A program made the translations under genes and the position numbers. A stretch of DNA of 64,000 nucleotides from DASQFI01 sp035633215 (GTDB taxonomy: Bacteria; Acidobacteriota; Vicinamibacteria; Vicinamibacterales; SCN-69-37): NCBI GenBank assembly GCA_035633215.1, contig DASQFI010000032.1, positions 62,001 through 126,000 of the forward strand, given 5' to 3'. Position 1 is the first letter of the stretch; every line of letters begins with the position of its first letter. This document shows positions 54,788 through 62,662 of the stretch, piece by piece. The notes under the pieces are model-generated. The model did not search any database. It saw only the letters and a list, made by a program, of their open reading frames with translations, and was not told the DNA's origin.

Positions 54788-55787
54788 TCGCTCCGAAAAA
54801 GTCGAGCACGGTCTTCTCCGCCCAGTACTCCGTTCCGTCGCCATTCTGGCCCACGAATCCGCAGTGGCCGCCGTATCGCTCGATCCGGACCAGGATGTTC
54901 GGATTTCGCCGCAGGCCGGGGTCGTTGAACTGCGACGCGGGCACGAACGGATCGTCCGAGGCGCCCAGGATCAACGTCGGGAGGTGAACCCGATCGACGA
55001 CGCGCATCGCGCTCGCGCGATGGTAGTAGTCGGTCGCGCCCTGAAAGCCGTGGTGTGGCGCCGTATACACGTCGTCGAACTTGCGGATGGTCCAGATCGA
55101 GTCGAGCGGCGTGAGATCGAATGCGCCCGGCCAGTGCAGAGCCTTTCGCCGCATGCGGGCGCGCAGGTTGCGAACGAAATTGAAGTGATACGGAGTGTGC
55201 ACCCGCCGCTCGATCGACTTGACGCACGTGTCGAGATCGATCGTCGGGCTGACGCCGGCGACGGCCACGATCGGCAGGTCTCGCGAGTCGCCGAGCTCGC
55301 CCGCGAGCTTCACGGCGAGGTTCCCGCCGAGCGAATAGCCGGCGACGCCGAATCGCGAGAGACCATCCCCGCGCGCGAGCTCACGAATCACCGCCCGCGG
55401 GTCATCGGTCAGTCCAGAGTGGTACAGCCCGGGCGTCAGGTGCTCCGTGCCGCCGCAGTTGCGCTGATTCAGCAGCACCGCGTTCCAGCCGCGTTGCCAC
55501 GCGCCCGCCGCCAGCCCGCGCATGTAGTGGACCCCGCTCGAGCCTTCGAGCCCATGGAGCGCGACGACCGTCGGCCGGGACCTCCGATCCGGCTGCCAGT
55601 AGCAGTGGGCGAGGACGCGCGTGTCGCTGGCGACCTGGAACAGCCGGGCGTCCGGCGCGGGCAGCGACGAGAAGTCGCGCGCGCGCGCCCAGGCGAACAC
55701 CGTCATGGCGTGGCCGCTGCGGAGCCATCGGGCCGGGACGAATGGCGACTCCGCCAGCGAGCGGGTCGTCTCTTCAGGTGTGCTCAT
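54774..55787 (-). CDS. Alpha/beta hydrolase, YheT-like
   Basis: 337 residues. HGLEGSSGVHYMRGLA near the oxyanion site, nucleophile Ser in VAGYSLGGNLAVKLA, Asp in LGASDDPFVP and the His in RYGGHCGFVG match the YheT family of predicted esterases/hydrolases. ATG 55787 overlaps the stop of the membrane-protein gene (ATGA). Substrate unknown. Confidence 0.88.
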   Translation of the reverse strand: MSTPEETTRSLAESPFVPARWLRSGHAMTVFAWARARDFSSLPAPDARLFQVASDTRVLAHCYWQPDRRSRPTVVALHGLEGSSGVHYMRGLAAGAWQRGWNAVLLNQRNCGGTEHLTPGLYHSGLTDDPRAVIRELARGDGLSRFGVAGYSLGGNLAVKLAGELGDSRDLPIVAVAGVSPTIDLDTCVKSIERRVHTPYHFNFVRNLRARMRRKALHWPGAFDLTPLDSIWTIRKFDDVYTAPHHGFQGATDYYHRASAMRVVDRVHLPTLILGASDDPFVPASQFNDPGLRRNPNILVRIERYGGHCGFVGQNGDGTEYWAEKTVLDFFGAIMTK

Positions 55788-57247
55788 CGAAGGTCGTAGA
55801 TCACGAACTGCGCGTTGCGATACCGCACCGGAAACGGGAACGTCCGCGCCGTCTCGACGACGAAGAGATCGAAGTCGAAACGCGTATCGAGCGCGCGGAT
55901 GTCGTCGGCCGTCATTCGCTCGAACCCCGCCGTCGCGGCCGTGCGCTCGGCCACGCGCATCGCCACATCACGATCGTACATGGCCATGGCCGAATCCTTC
56001 ACGGTCTCGAGGAACGTGTCCTTGGACGAGGCCTGCCGCACGCCCACGCCGTATTTCCAGGCATGTCCCGGATCGGCCAGCACGTGAAGGCCGGAGGGCT
56101 GCGCGGCCAGCCAGGTCATCGCCTCGGTCCAGGCGGTTGGCGCAAGAGACAACCGCGCGAGCGGGCGATCGGTTTCGATGGCCAGCACGTAGGTGCCGCG
56201 CGTGACCGACAACGCCCCAAGCAGCAGCAGGAGCCCGGCGCGTCGGGCACTGGAGTGCGTCAACCGCGACGAGAACAGCCACCAGGAGACATAGGCCATG
56301 ACGGCAAAATCGAGCAGCCAGAACACGCGCGCGATTTGCAGTTGCACGGCAAGCGCGACTCGTGCCGCGGAGAAGGGCACCGACAGCAGGAACATCACGA
56401 CGAGCGCGAGCAGACCATGAACGAGCCCACGCTCACCGGATACCGTCTCGCCTCGCGCGCGCCTGTACCCGTAGATGAGCCCCAGCACGACCGGATAGGC
56501 GAGGTTCACGGCCCAAACCGACGCCGGCCAGTCCGAAGGAAAGAGATAGCTCTTTTCCGCGAGCACAGCGAGCCAGGCCGGATCCATCCGGTCGAATCGC
56601 AGGAAGGGCCCGGCGACCGCGATTGGCACTGCCGCTATCAGCGCGACAGCTGTCGTGCCGCCACGGCGGACCGTCGAGCTCAGAAACGCGACGGAGGCGA
56701 CCACGGCAAACCAGAGCGCCGTTGTGGGATGGATGATCGCCGCGCCAATGGTCGCGGCGCCGGCCCAGGCATAGCGACTCCGGACCACGCATCCCAGCGC
56801 CGCCACGCCAATCGCGAACGCGAGCACGCGCGGATGCATGTAGCCCTCGAGCGAGTTCGCGCCGGTTCGCGTGATTTGATGTCTGAGTGTCAGAAGCACC
56901 AGGAGCGCTCCGGCCACCCACCACGACGCGCCGAGCCCGCGTACGAACCAGACCGCCGCGAATGCCAGCGTCAGAAGCGTGACCAGATAGGTCGCCGCGA
57001 ACACGGTCGAGACGTCCGCGCCCGTCGCGCGCGTCATCCATGCGAAGAGGTCGTCGCCGAGCCAGGCCCGCATCTGCGGCGCGAACAACTCGCGGTCGCG
57101 CGGAAACAGCGACGGATCCAGACGGAGGGCGACCGCCGGCCCGTAAAACGCCTGATCGGAGGCGCCGTAGCGGTATCCGCCGGAGTTGGCCGTGGCCAGA
57201 ATCACGAACACGGCGACCGCGGCCAGGAGACCCGCCCCGCGGATCAC
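55784..57247 (-). CDS. Polytopic membrane protein, GT-C glycosyltransferase-like
   Basis: 487 residues from GTG 57247, whose GTG overlaps the DinB stop (GTGA). Around ten helices; the first loop GGYRYGASDQAFYGPAVA with acidic residues and later IIHPTTALWFAVVAS recall GT-C-type membrane enzymes. The C-terminal third is soluble (DIRALDTRFDFDLFVVETAR). Lacking a clear family, it is left as GT-C-like. It forms one operon with the DinB gene and the hydrolase. Confidence 0.6.
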   Translation of the reverse strand: MIRGAGLLAAVAVFVILATANSGGYRYGASDQAFYGPAVALRLDPSLFPRDRELFAPQMRAWLGDDLFAWMTRATGADVSTVFAATYLVTLLTLAFAAVWFVRGLGASWWVAGALLVLLTLRHQITRTGANSLEGYMHPRVLAFAIGVAALGCVVRSRYAWAGAATIGAAIIHPTTALWFAVVASVAFLSSTVRRGGTTAVALIAAVPIAVAGPFLRFDRMDPAWLAVLAEKSYLFPSDWPASVWAVNLAYPVVLGLIYGYRRARGETVSGERGLVHGLLALVVMFLLSVPFSAARVALAVQLQIARVFWLLDFAVMAYVSWWLFSSRLTHSSARRAGLLLLLGALSVTRGTYVLAIETDRPLARLSLAPTAWTEAMTWLAAQPSGLHVLADPGHAWKYGVGVRQASSKDTFLETVKDSAMAMYDRDVAMRVAERTAATAGFERMTADDIRALDTRFDFDLFVVETARTFPFPVRYRNAQFVIYDLR

Positions 57248-57744
57248 ATGTTTTCGTCGGCCGTCTGGCCGTAGATGGGCGGGATCGGCACGTTCTGAAG
57301 GCGGAGATAGACGGTCATCTGCCCGCGGTGATGAATCGTGTGGTGGAGGAGAAAGCTGCGGAGCGCCGAGAGCTTCGGCATCGACAGCACGACGCGTCCG
57401 CTCCGTGTGAGGGACCATGGCGCCATCAGCTCGGCGTCGCTCCGCATCAGCAAGCCGCGCCGCACTTCGGCGACGTGGCGGTCGAACGTGTCCAGCACTT
57501 CCGCGCAGGTCGTCTTCTCGACGGGCGGGGTCGGCGGGTCGTGCACCAGTTCGTAGGAGTCGCGATCGAGGATCGCCGTGCCCCAGTGCGGAATCTGCGC
57601 CAGGTGGGTGGCAAGGCCGCCGAGGTGAAACGACTTCTCGTGCGGCCGCCAGGCGAACGCGCCCTCGGGCACGCGCTCGAGCACGCGTCGCGTCACTGCC
57701 ATCTCGTGATCGAACTCGAACAGCAGCGTGTCCTTCAGACCCAC
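57244..57744 (-). CDS. DinB-family metal-binding protein
   Basis: 166 residues, GTG start. Four-helix DinB fold with metal-ligand histidines in LATHLAQIPHW and LLHHTIHHRGQMTVYLR (the latter hallmark of DinB/YfiT proteins). These are thiol-dependent transferases or hydrolases of unknown substrate. First gene of a three-gene overlapping operon. Confidence 0.88.
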   Translation of the reverse strand: MGLKDTLLFEFDHEMAVTRRVLERVPEGAFAWRPHEKSFHLGGLATHLAQIPHWGTAILDRDSYELVHDPPTPPVEKTTCAEVLDTFDRHVAEVRRGLLMRSDAELMAPWSLTRSGRVVLSMPKLSALRSFLLHHTIHHRGQMTVYLRLQNVPIPPIYGQTADENM

Positions 57745-57753
57745 AAGCGGGAC

Positions 57754-58320
57754 CTATCGTTTGAAGTCCACTTTCGGCGCGCCCTTCGCGTCAGCCGGCG
57801 CTTCGAAGTACGGGTATTCCTTGAAGCCGAACATCTTCGCGGTCACGTTCGACGGAAACTTCCGGCGCTGCGTGTTGTACTCCTGGACGCGTTCGTTGTA
57901 CCGCATCCGCTCGGTCGCCAGGCGATTTTCGGTCCCCGCCAGCTCGTCCATGAGACGCGCGAAGTTCGCGTCCGACTTGAGCTGCGGATAGGCCTCGACG
58001 ACGACGAGCAGTCGCGCGAGGGCGCTCGATTCGGCGTTGGCGCCCGCGATCTTCTCGGCCGGCGTCGTCGCGCCCGCCATCTTCGCGCGCGCGTCGGCGA
58101 CCGACTGGAACACCTCGCGCTCCTGCTGCGCGAACCCCTTCACGGTCTCGACGAGATTCGGAATGAGGTCGTGGCGGCGCTGAAGCTGGTTCTCCACCTG
58201 ACCCCACTGCGCCTTGATCGCCTCTTCCTGCGTCGTGAACTTGTTGTACGAGCACCCGGTCGTCACGTAGAGAACGGCGACCATGGCCGCAACCGGCAGC
58301 GCCCGTTGCCATTTCGACAT
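57754..58320 (-). CDS. lemA: LemA-family lipoprotein
   Basis: 188 residues. Lipoprotein-like signal ending in VTTGCSY, then the LemA helical domain (LQRRHDLIPNLVETVKGFAQQE, ARLLVVVEAYPQLKSDANF, ATERMRYNERVQEYN). Function unknown; in many genomes it is paired with a TPM-domain protein, as here (74 bp downstream of 58395-59240). Confidence 0.92.
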   Translation of the reverse strand: MSKWQRALPVAAMVAVLYVTTGCSYNKFTTQEEAIKAQWGQVENQLQRRHDLIPNLVETVKGFAQQEREVFQSVADARAKMAGATTPAEKIAGANAESSALARLLVVVEAYPQLKSDANFARLMDELAGTENRLATERMRYNERVQEYNTQRRKFPSNVTAKMFGFKEYPYFEAPADAKGAPKVDFKR

Positions 58321-58394
58321 TGAATTTCGCTCCTGTCAGTTCACTGTATCGCGAAAAAACACCTGAGGCGGCGCGAAGCCTAGGACCTCGGGTC

Positions 58395-59240
58395 CTACCA
58401 GCCACCTGACGCCCCGCCGCCTCCGCTGCGGCCGCCGCCGAAGCCGCCAAGGCCTCCGCCGCCGCCTCCACCGCCGAAGCCGCCAAACCCGCCGCCGAAG
58501 CCACCGCCGCCGAAACCGCCGATGCCGCCGTGCCAGCCGCTCCACGTGCCGCCGCGGCGGCGACGCGTAAATCGCGAACGCGGTTGCGCGCGGCGGCTGA
58601 TCGCCCGCACGACGAGAAAAAGAATGAGGATTCCGAGAGGAACCACCCAGGCCGGCAGCGTTTGGGGCGGTATTTCTCGCTCCGGTGCCGACGGGATGTC
58701 GGAGAGCGCGACGCCGCGGCCTTCGGCGATTCTCCGAACCACGCGGCTGACTCCGTTCAGAAGGCCTTGCCCGTATCGTCCCTCACGAAACTCGGGGAGC
58801 ATCACCTGCCGAATGGTTTCGCCAGCGAAGCCATCGGTGATGAATTCCTCGAGCCCGTATCCGGTCTCGATTCGTACGCGGCGTTCCTTCACGGCCAGCA
58901 CGATCAGCACGCCGTTGTCCTTCTCGCGCGTGCCGATCCTGGCGCGCTCGAAGAGCCGGAGCGCGTATTCCTCGATGCTGCCGTACGGCGCGATGGTGTC
59001 CACGGTGACCACGTAGACGTAGTCCTTGGACGCGCCGATGAGCGAGCGGACCCAGCGATCGATCTCGGCCTCGGTCGCCGGGTCGACGACGTTCGCGAAG
59101 TCGTTGACGGCCGCGTCGGCCAGCGTCGGGAGTGGCTGAGCGGCGGCCGTGCGAGCCGTCGCCATGGTGATGACGCAGGCGAACGCGATCCCGACAACGC
59201 CCGGAGGGAATGGGCGTCGGGCAGTCACCGGGCCCGCCAC
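58395..59240 (-). CDS. TPM-domain (YgcG-like) membrane protein with Gly-rich tail
   Basis: 281 residues. Signal peptide, TPM domain at about 40-170 (VNDFANVVDPATEAEIDRWV, NGVLIVLAVKERRVRIETGY), a membrane helix (WVVPLGILILFLVVRA), and a Gly-rich tail of some 60 residues ending SGGW, normal for YgcG proteins. Its GTG start overlaps the end of the following hypothetical gene by 16 nt. LemA follows in the operon. Confidence 0.88.
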   Translation of the reverse strand: MAGPVTARRPFPPGVVGIAFACVITMATARTAAAQPLPTLADAAVNDFANVVDPATEAEIDRWVRSLIGASKDYVYVVTVDTIAPYGSIEEYALRLFERARIGTREKDNGVLIVLAVKERRVRIETGYGLEEFITDGFAGETIRQVMLPEFREGRYGQGLLNGVSRVVRRIAEGRGVALSDIPSAPEREIPPQTLPAWVVPLGILILFLVVRAISRRAQPRSRFTRRRRGGTWSGWHGGIGGFGGGGFGGGFGGFGGGGGGGGLGGFGGGRSGGGGASGGW

Positions 59241-59920
59241 GTATCGATAAATGCCCAGAGCGTCTCGACCGCCGCCAGATAGTCAGGCAGGCGAGGGACC
59301 AACGCCCGGCTGCGTTCGGGCGCTGCTTCCAGTGTGAGCAGCGCGCTGACCAGATCGGCCGGCATGCCGATGATCACCTCGGCCGTCCGGGCGAGGGTAT
59401 CGGGATCGTCGGCTGGCGTACCGTTCAGTCGCGCGACGTTGGCGAGCAGGACGCGGAGCGGACCGGCCGATCGTTCGATGACCTCGGCCAGCTCGTCGGC
59501 GTGGCCCGCTGACTCGATCCACCCCTCGCGCAGATGGATGAGCTGCGCGCGTGCCTGCACTTCGCAGGCGCGACGGAGGTCGGCGGCCGACACGCTGATC
59601 TCGGTGAGCGGACTGCGGCCGGCGAGCACCAGATGCCGATCGAGGATCGCCTGATACTCGAGCGGAAACGCGTCGACCGATCGGCGGAACTCGGCCGGGG
59701 TCATCACGAGCGGCGTCCGCAGCCCGTCGCGCTGCCAGGTTTCGACCAGGACGGCGAGCGCATCCAAGTCGCCCGGCGTCACCGACGAGACGAACACCAG
59801 TGCGGCCGTGGGCTCGTAGGCGACGAGCGCGACGAAGCGATCGCCGAACACGCGCCGTGCATCCGCAATCAGGCGATCGAATGCCTGTCGTGCCCGACCC
59901 GACAGAACGAGTCCCATCAT
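59225..59920 (-). CDS. Hypothetical protein of the LemA-TPM operon
   Basis: 231 residues. The helical N-terminal half (GRARQAFDRLIADARRVFGD) and ALVAYEPTAALVFVSSV recall nucleotidyltransferase-like folds but no catalytic acidic triad is evident. The start ATG 59920 is the second of two adjacent ATGs. It overlaps the TPM gene and is divergent from yvcK by 22 bp. Function unknown. Confidence 0.55.
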   Translation of the reverse strand: MMGLVLSGRARQAFDRLIADARRVFGDRFVALVAYEPTAALVFVSSVTPGDLDALAVLVETWQRDGLRTPLVMTPAEFRRSVDAFPLEYQAILDRHLVLAGRSPLTEISVSAADLRRACEVQARAQLIHLREGWIESAGHADELAEVIERSAGPLRVLLANVARLNGTPADDPDTLARTAEVIIGMPADLVSALLTLEAAPERSRALVPRLPDYLAAVETLWAFIDTWRAR

Positions 59921-59942
59921 TGGTATTCTAGGTGGTCGGCTC

Positions 59943-60941
59943 ATGCGTCTGCGCGTCCTCAAGGTCGGATGCTTCGGCGGCGGCACGGGATTGCCGAGTC
60001 TGCTCGGCGGACTGAAAGCGATTCCGTGGGTCGAACTCCACGCCGTCGTGACGATGTTCGACAGCGGCGGGTCGTCAGGGCAGCTGCGCGACGAACTGGG
60101 CGTGCTGCCGCCAGGCGACGTCCTCAAGTGCACGCTGACGCTCGCGCGCAACGAGCGCGAGGCCCGAAAAATCCTGCTCGCGCGGCTGCCGATGCTCGAG
60201 CACGGCCGCCTGGCAGGGCATACGGGCGGGAACCTCCTGCTCTCGATGATGGAGCAGTACACTGGCGACTTCATCGCCGCCGTGGACGGCCTCCGCGCGC
60301 TGCTGGGGTGCCGCGGCTCTGTCTGGCCGATCACGGTAGAACGGTCGACGCTGTGCGCTACCTACGGCGACGGGTCGACGTCGCGCGGCGAGATGCACGT
60401 CGATGCCGGCCAAACCGCCGGCCGCGCGATCGGCCGGCTCTGGCTCGACCCGCCGGTGTCGATTCACCCGGCGGTGGCGCAGGCGATTCGCTCACTCGAC
60501 GCGGTGGTCATCGGCCCGGGCAGCTTCTTCACGAGCCTGCTGCCGATCCTGCTGGTCGATGGCTGCCGGGAGGCGCTCGCCGAGATGCGCGGGCCGATCA
60601 TCCACGTCGCCAACCTCCTCACCGAAGGGCGCGGCATGAGCGGGTTCACCGCCGGCGATGCGATCGAGCGGCTGAACGCCGCAATCGGCCGGCCGGTGGA
60701 CGTCGTGATTTTCAATATCGAGCCGCCGTCGGACGCGGTCCTCGAGCGCTACGGCAGCGAGCACAAACACCCGCTGCCGCTCGGGCGGCTTCCCGAAGGC
60801 TGTGAGCTGATCGAAGGCGGGTTCTGGACCGGCGCGATCGCGCGGCACGACCGCCGGCGGCTCCGCGCGGCCGTCTGGGCGTCGCTGGTCCGGCTGATGG
60901 ATCGCCGGAGCGCGCCTCGACCTGCCGTACAGCATCAGTGA
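59943..60941 (+). CDS. yvcK: YvcK/CofD-like uridine-diphosphate-sugar-binding protein
   Basis: 332 residues. VGCFGGGTGLPSLLGGLKAI, VVTMFDSGGSSGQLRDELGVLPPGD and VIGPGSFFTSLLPILLVDG are diagnostic of the YvcK subgroup of the CofD-like family, needed in Bacillus for growth on gluconeogenic carbon and cell-wall synthesis. The usual partners (RapZ, WhiA) are not in this window. Confidence 0.92.
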   Translation: MRLRVLKVGCFGGGTGLPSLLGGLKAIPWVELHAVVTMFDSGGSSGQLRDELGVLPPGDVLKCTLTLARNEREARKILLARLPMLEHGRLAGHTGGNLLLSMMEQYTGDFIAAVDGLRALLGCRGSVWPITVERSTLCATYGDGSTSRGEMHVDAGQTAGRAIGRLWLDPPVSIHPAVAQAIRSLDAVVIGPGSFFTSLLPILLVDGCREALAEMRGPIIHVANLLTEGRGMSGFTAGDAIERLNAAIGRPVDVVIFNIEPPSDAVLERYGSEHKHPLPLGRLPEGCELIEGGFWTGAIARHDRRRLRAAVWASLVRLMDRRSAPRPAVQHQ

Positions 60942-60959
60942 GGGGGTGAGGTCACCAGC

Positions 60960-61376
60960 TCACTGATGTTCCTTGGGTCGTGCCGCGGTCCAGGTCGCTT
61001 CGCCCATCTCTCCGAGCGTCGCTTTCCCCTTCATCGTTTGATTGTCCGGGGCGACCTCGCCGACAAACGACATCGCCGTGGGCGTCCCATCGGCGTTCAT
61101 CGTGAACGCAAACTGCAGCGCGCGCCCCTTGAGTGTGCCTTCGAGCGGGAACGAACCGTACCGACCAGTGTACGTGCCCGTGATCTTCTCGCCCTCCTGC
61201 TTCAGCTCGAGCGCCGTCGTCGCCGTGAAATTCTCCGTCACGAGCGTCAGCGTCCACTTGCCCGCGATCGACGGCGCCGGCGCCTTGGGCGCCTCCTGAG
61301 CCGCAAGGCCCACGGCGCCAATCACCGCCAACAGTCCCACCACCACACCACCGACGAAATATCGTTGCGTCATCAT
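60960..61376 (-). CDS. Small exported hypothetical protein (paralogue A)
   Basis: 138 residues. Signal peptide (VVVGLLAVIGAVGLAAQ), then a beta-rich domain: IAGKWTLTLVTENFT, KITGTYTGRY, MKGKATLGEMGEATW. It is a shorter relative of the next gene (IAGKWNMTV, KVTGTVTSQQGETPLEGEF). Role unknown; binding of a small molecule in a calycin-like barrel is possible. Confidence 0.6.
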   Translation of the reverse strand: MMTQRYFVGGVVVGLLAVIGAVGLAAQEAPKAPAPSIAGKWTLTLVTENFTATTALELKQEGEKITGTYTGRYGSFPLEGTLKGRALQFAFTMNADGTPTAMSFVGEVAPDNQTMKGKATLGEMGEATWTAARPKEHQ

Positions 61377-61385
61377 TCCCGGTCA

Positions 61386-61808
61386 CTATCCCTTCGCTCG
61401 CTCAGCTTTCCAATTCATGGCCCCTTGTCCGAAATCCCACGTCCCACTGAGGGTGTCGTCCTCTTTCTTGTGGGTCGCGTTGAACGTGATATTCATCTCG
61501 CCGCCGCCGCCCTGGAACTTGATCCAGAACGTCAGCTTGTTCTCGGCGAACTCGCCCTCGAGCGGGGTCTCGCCCTGCTGACTCGTCACCGTCCCCGTGA
61601 CTTTCTTGCCGTCGAGCTTCATGACGAGCGTCACGGGCATCGAGCCCTGCTGCGTGTCCACCGTCATGTTCCACTTGCCGGCGATCGACGCCGGCGCCTT
61701 GGCTTCGGCCGGTTTTTCCTGAGCCGGCGGGGGAGTTTGCTGCTGGGCGGCCGGCGCCATGCTCCCGACGAAGAGCGTCAGGCAGATTCCCGCGATGTGT
61801 GTGCTCAT
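61386..61808 (-). CDS. Small exported hypothetical protein (paralogue B)
   Basis: 140 residues. Signal peptide ending in MAPAAQQQ, a Pro/Glu/Ala-rich linker, then the same domain as paralogue A (SIAGKWNMTVDTQQGSMPVT). Its ATG overlaps the LigD-type gene stop by 4 nt (ATGA), and AGGAGA precedes it. Tandem duplicate, 9 bp from paralogue A. Confidence 0.6.
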   Translation of the reverse strand: MSTHIAGICLTLFVGSMAPAAQQQTPPPAQEKPAEAKAPASIAGKWNMTVDTQQGSMPVTLVMKLDGKKVTGTVTSQQGETPLEGEFAENKLTFWIKFQGGGGEMNITFNATHKKEDDTLSGTWDFGQGAMNWKAERAKG

Positions 61809-62620
61809 TTGCTCTCTCCTGAACGACGTGTTGGTTTTCCTGCGCGTGCGGTGACCTTGCCAGGCGATCTCTTTCGCGCGGTTGCGGCCGCGGGTCGTTT
61901 CGCGGCCGGCGCGCGCTTCGCCGCGGGCGCTGTCTCTCGGCCGAGTTTCAAGGCGGCGGCCTTCTCGATGATGTCGCGGAGCAGCGCGCCGGTCTCGCCG
62001 CCCTGCGCGGGCCGGTTCGTTTTCCAGACGTCCGGATTGTCGGCTGCGAGGATCGCCGGAAAGTCCCGGCTGCTCTTCACGCTGAGCGGCGCGAACGTCG
62101 TGATGTCGAGGTCGCCGGCCCAGTCGTCGCGGTGCTTGATGAGCAGCCAGCTCCGTCCCTCCTGCTGCCCGCTGGCGTATCCGCGCGTGCGCACGAGGAC
62201 CCACGATCCCTTCAGCTTGTAGCCGTCCAGCGTGAACTTCAGGTCGCCTTTCGCGAGCGACTTGCCGACGTCGTCCGTCTCCGGCGTCCAGGTGCCCTGA
62301 TCCCACAGCATCACGAGCCCGGCGCCGTACCCCTCGGGGATGACGCCCTCGAACGTGCCGTACTCGATCGGATGATCCTCGACGTGCATGGCGAGCCGCT
62401 TGATCGTCGGATCGAGGGACGGCCCCTTGGGGACGGCCCACGACAGCAGCACACCGTCGTGCTCGAGCCGGAAGTCGTAGTGGAGGTGGCTGGCGAGGTG
62501 TTTCTGGACGCAGAAAAACCGCGACTCGCCCTTGCGCGCCCGCCGCGCGGAATCGGCGTCGCCCTTCGGCTCCGGCGAGCGCGTGAAGTTTCGCTTCCGC
62601 TGGTAGTCCTCAAGGGGCAT
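61805..62620 (-). CDS. Stand-alone LigD-type 3'-phosphoesterase domain protein with a basic tail
   Basis: About 271 residues. The start at 62620 (MPLEDYQRKRNF) matches the family start MALEEYRRKRDF. The domain carries FCVQKHLASHLHYDFRLEHD, the phosphoesterase motif, and VIPEGYGAGLVMLWD. It trims 3' ends in non-homologous end joining. The C-terminal 50 residues are a Lys/Arg/Ala/Pro tail (AAKRPAAATARKR) like histone-H1-type DNA-binding tails. No Ku or ligase gene is adjacent. Confidence 0.88.
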   Translation of the reverse strand: MPLEDYQRKRNFTRSPEPKGDADSARRARKGESRFFCVQKHLASHLHYDFRLEHDGVLLSWAVPKGPSLDPTIKRLAMHVEDHPIEYGTFEGVIPEGYGAGLVMLWDQGTWTPETDDVGKSLAKGDLKFTLDGYKLKGSWVLVRTRGYASGQQEGRSWLLIKHRDDWAGDLDITTFAPLSVKSSRDFPAILAADNPDVWKTNRPAQGGETGALLRDIIEKAAALKLGRETAPAAKRAPAAKRPAAATARKRSPGKVTARAGKPTRRSGESK

Positions 62621-62662
62621 CAGGAACAACTGACAACTGATTCCGGCAATCTGGGGATGTGT

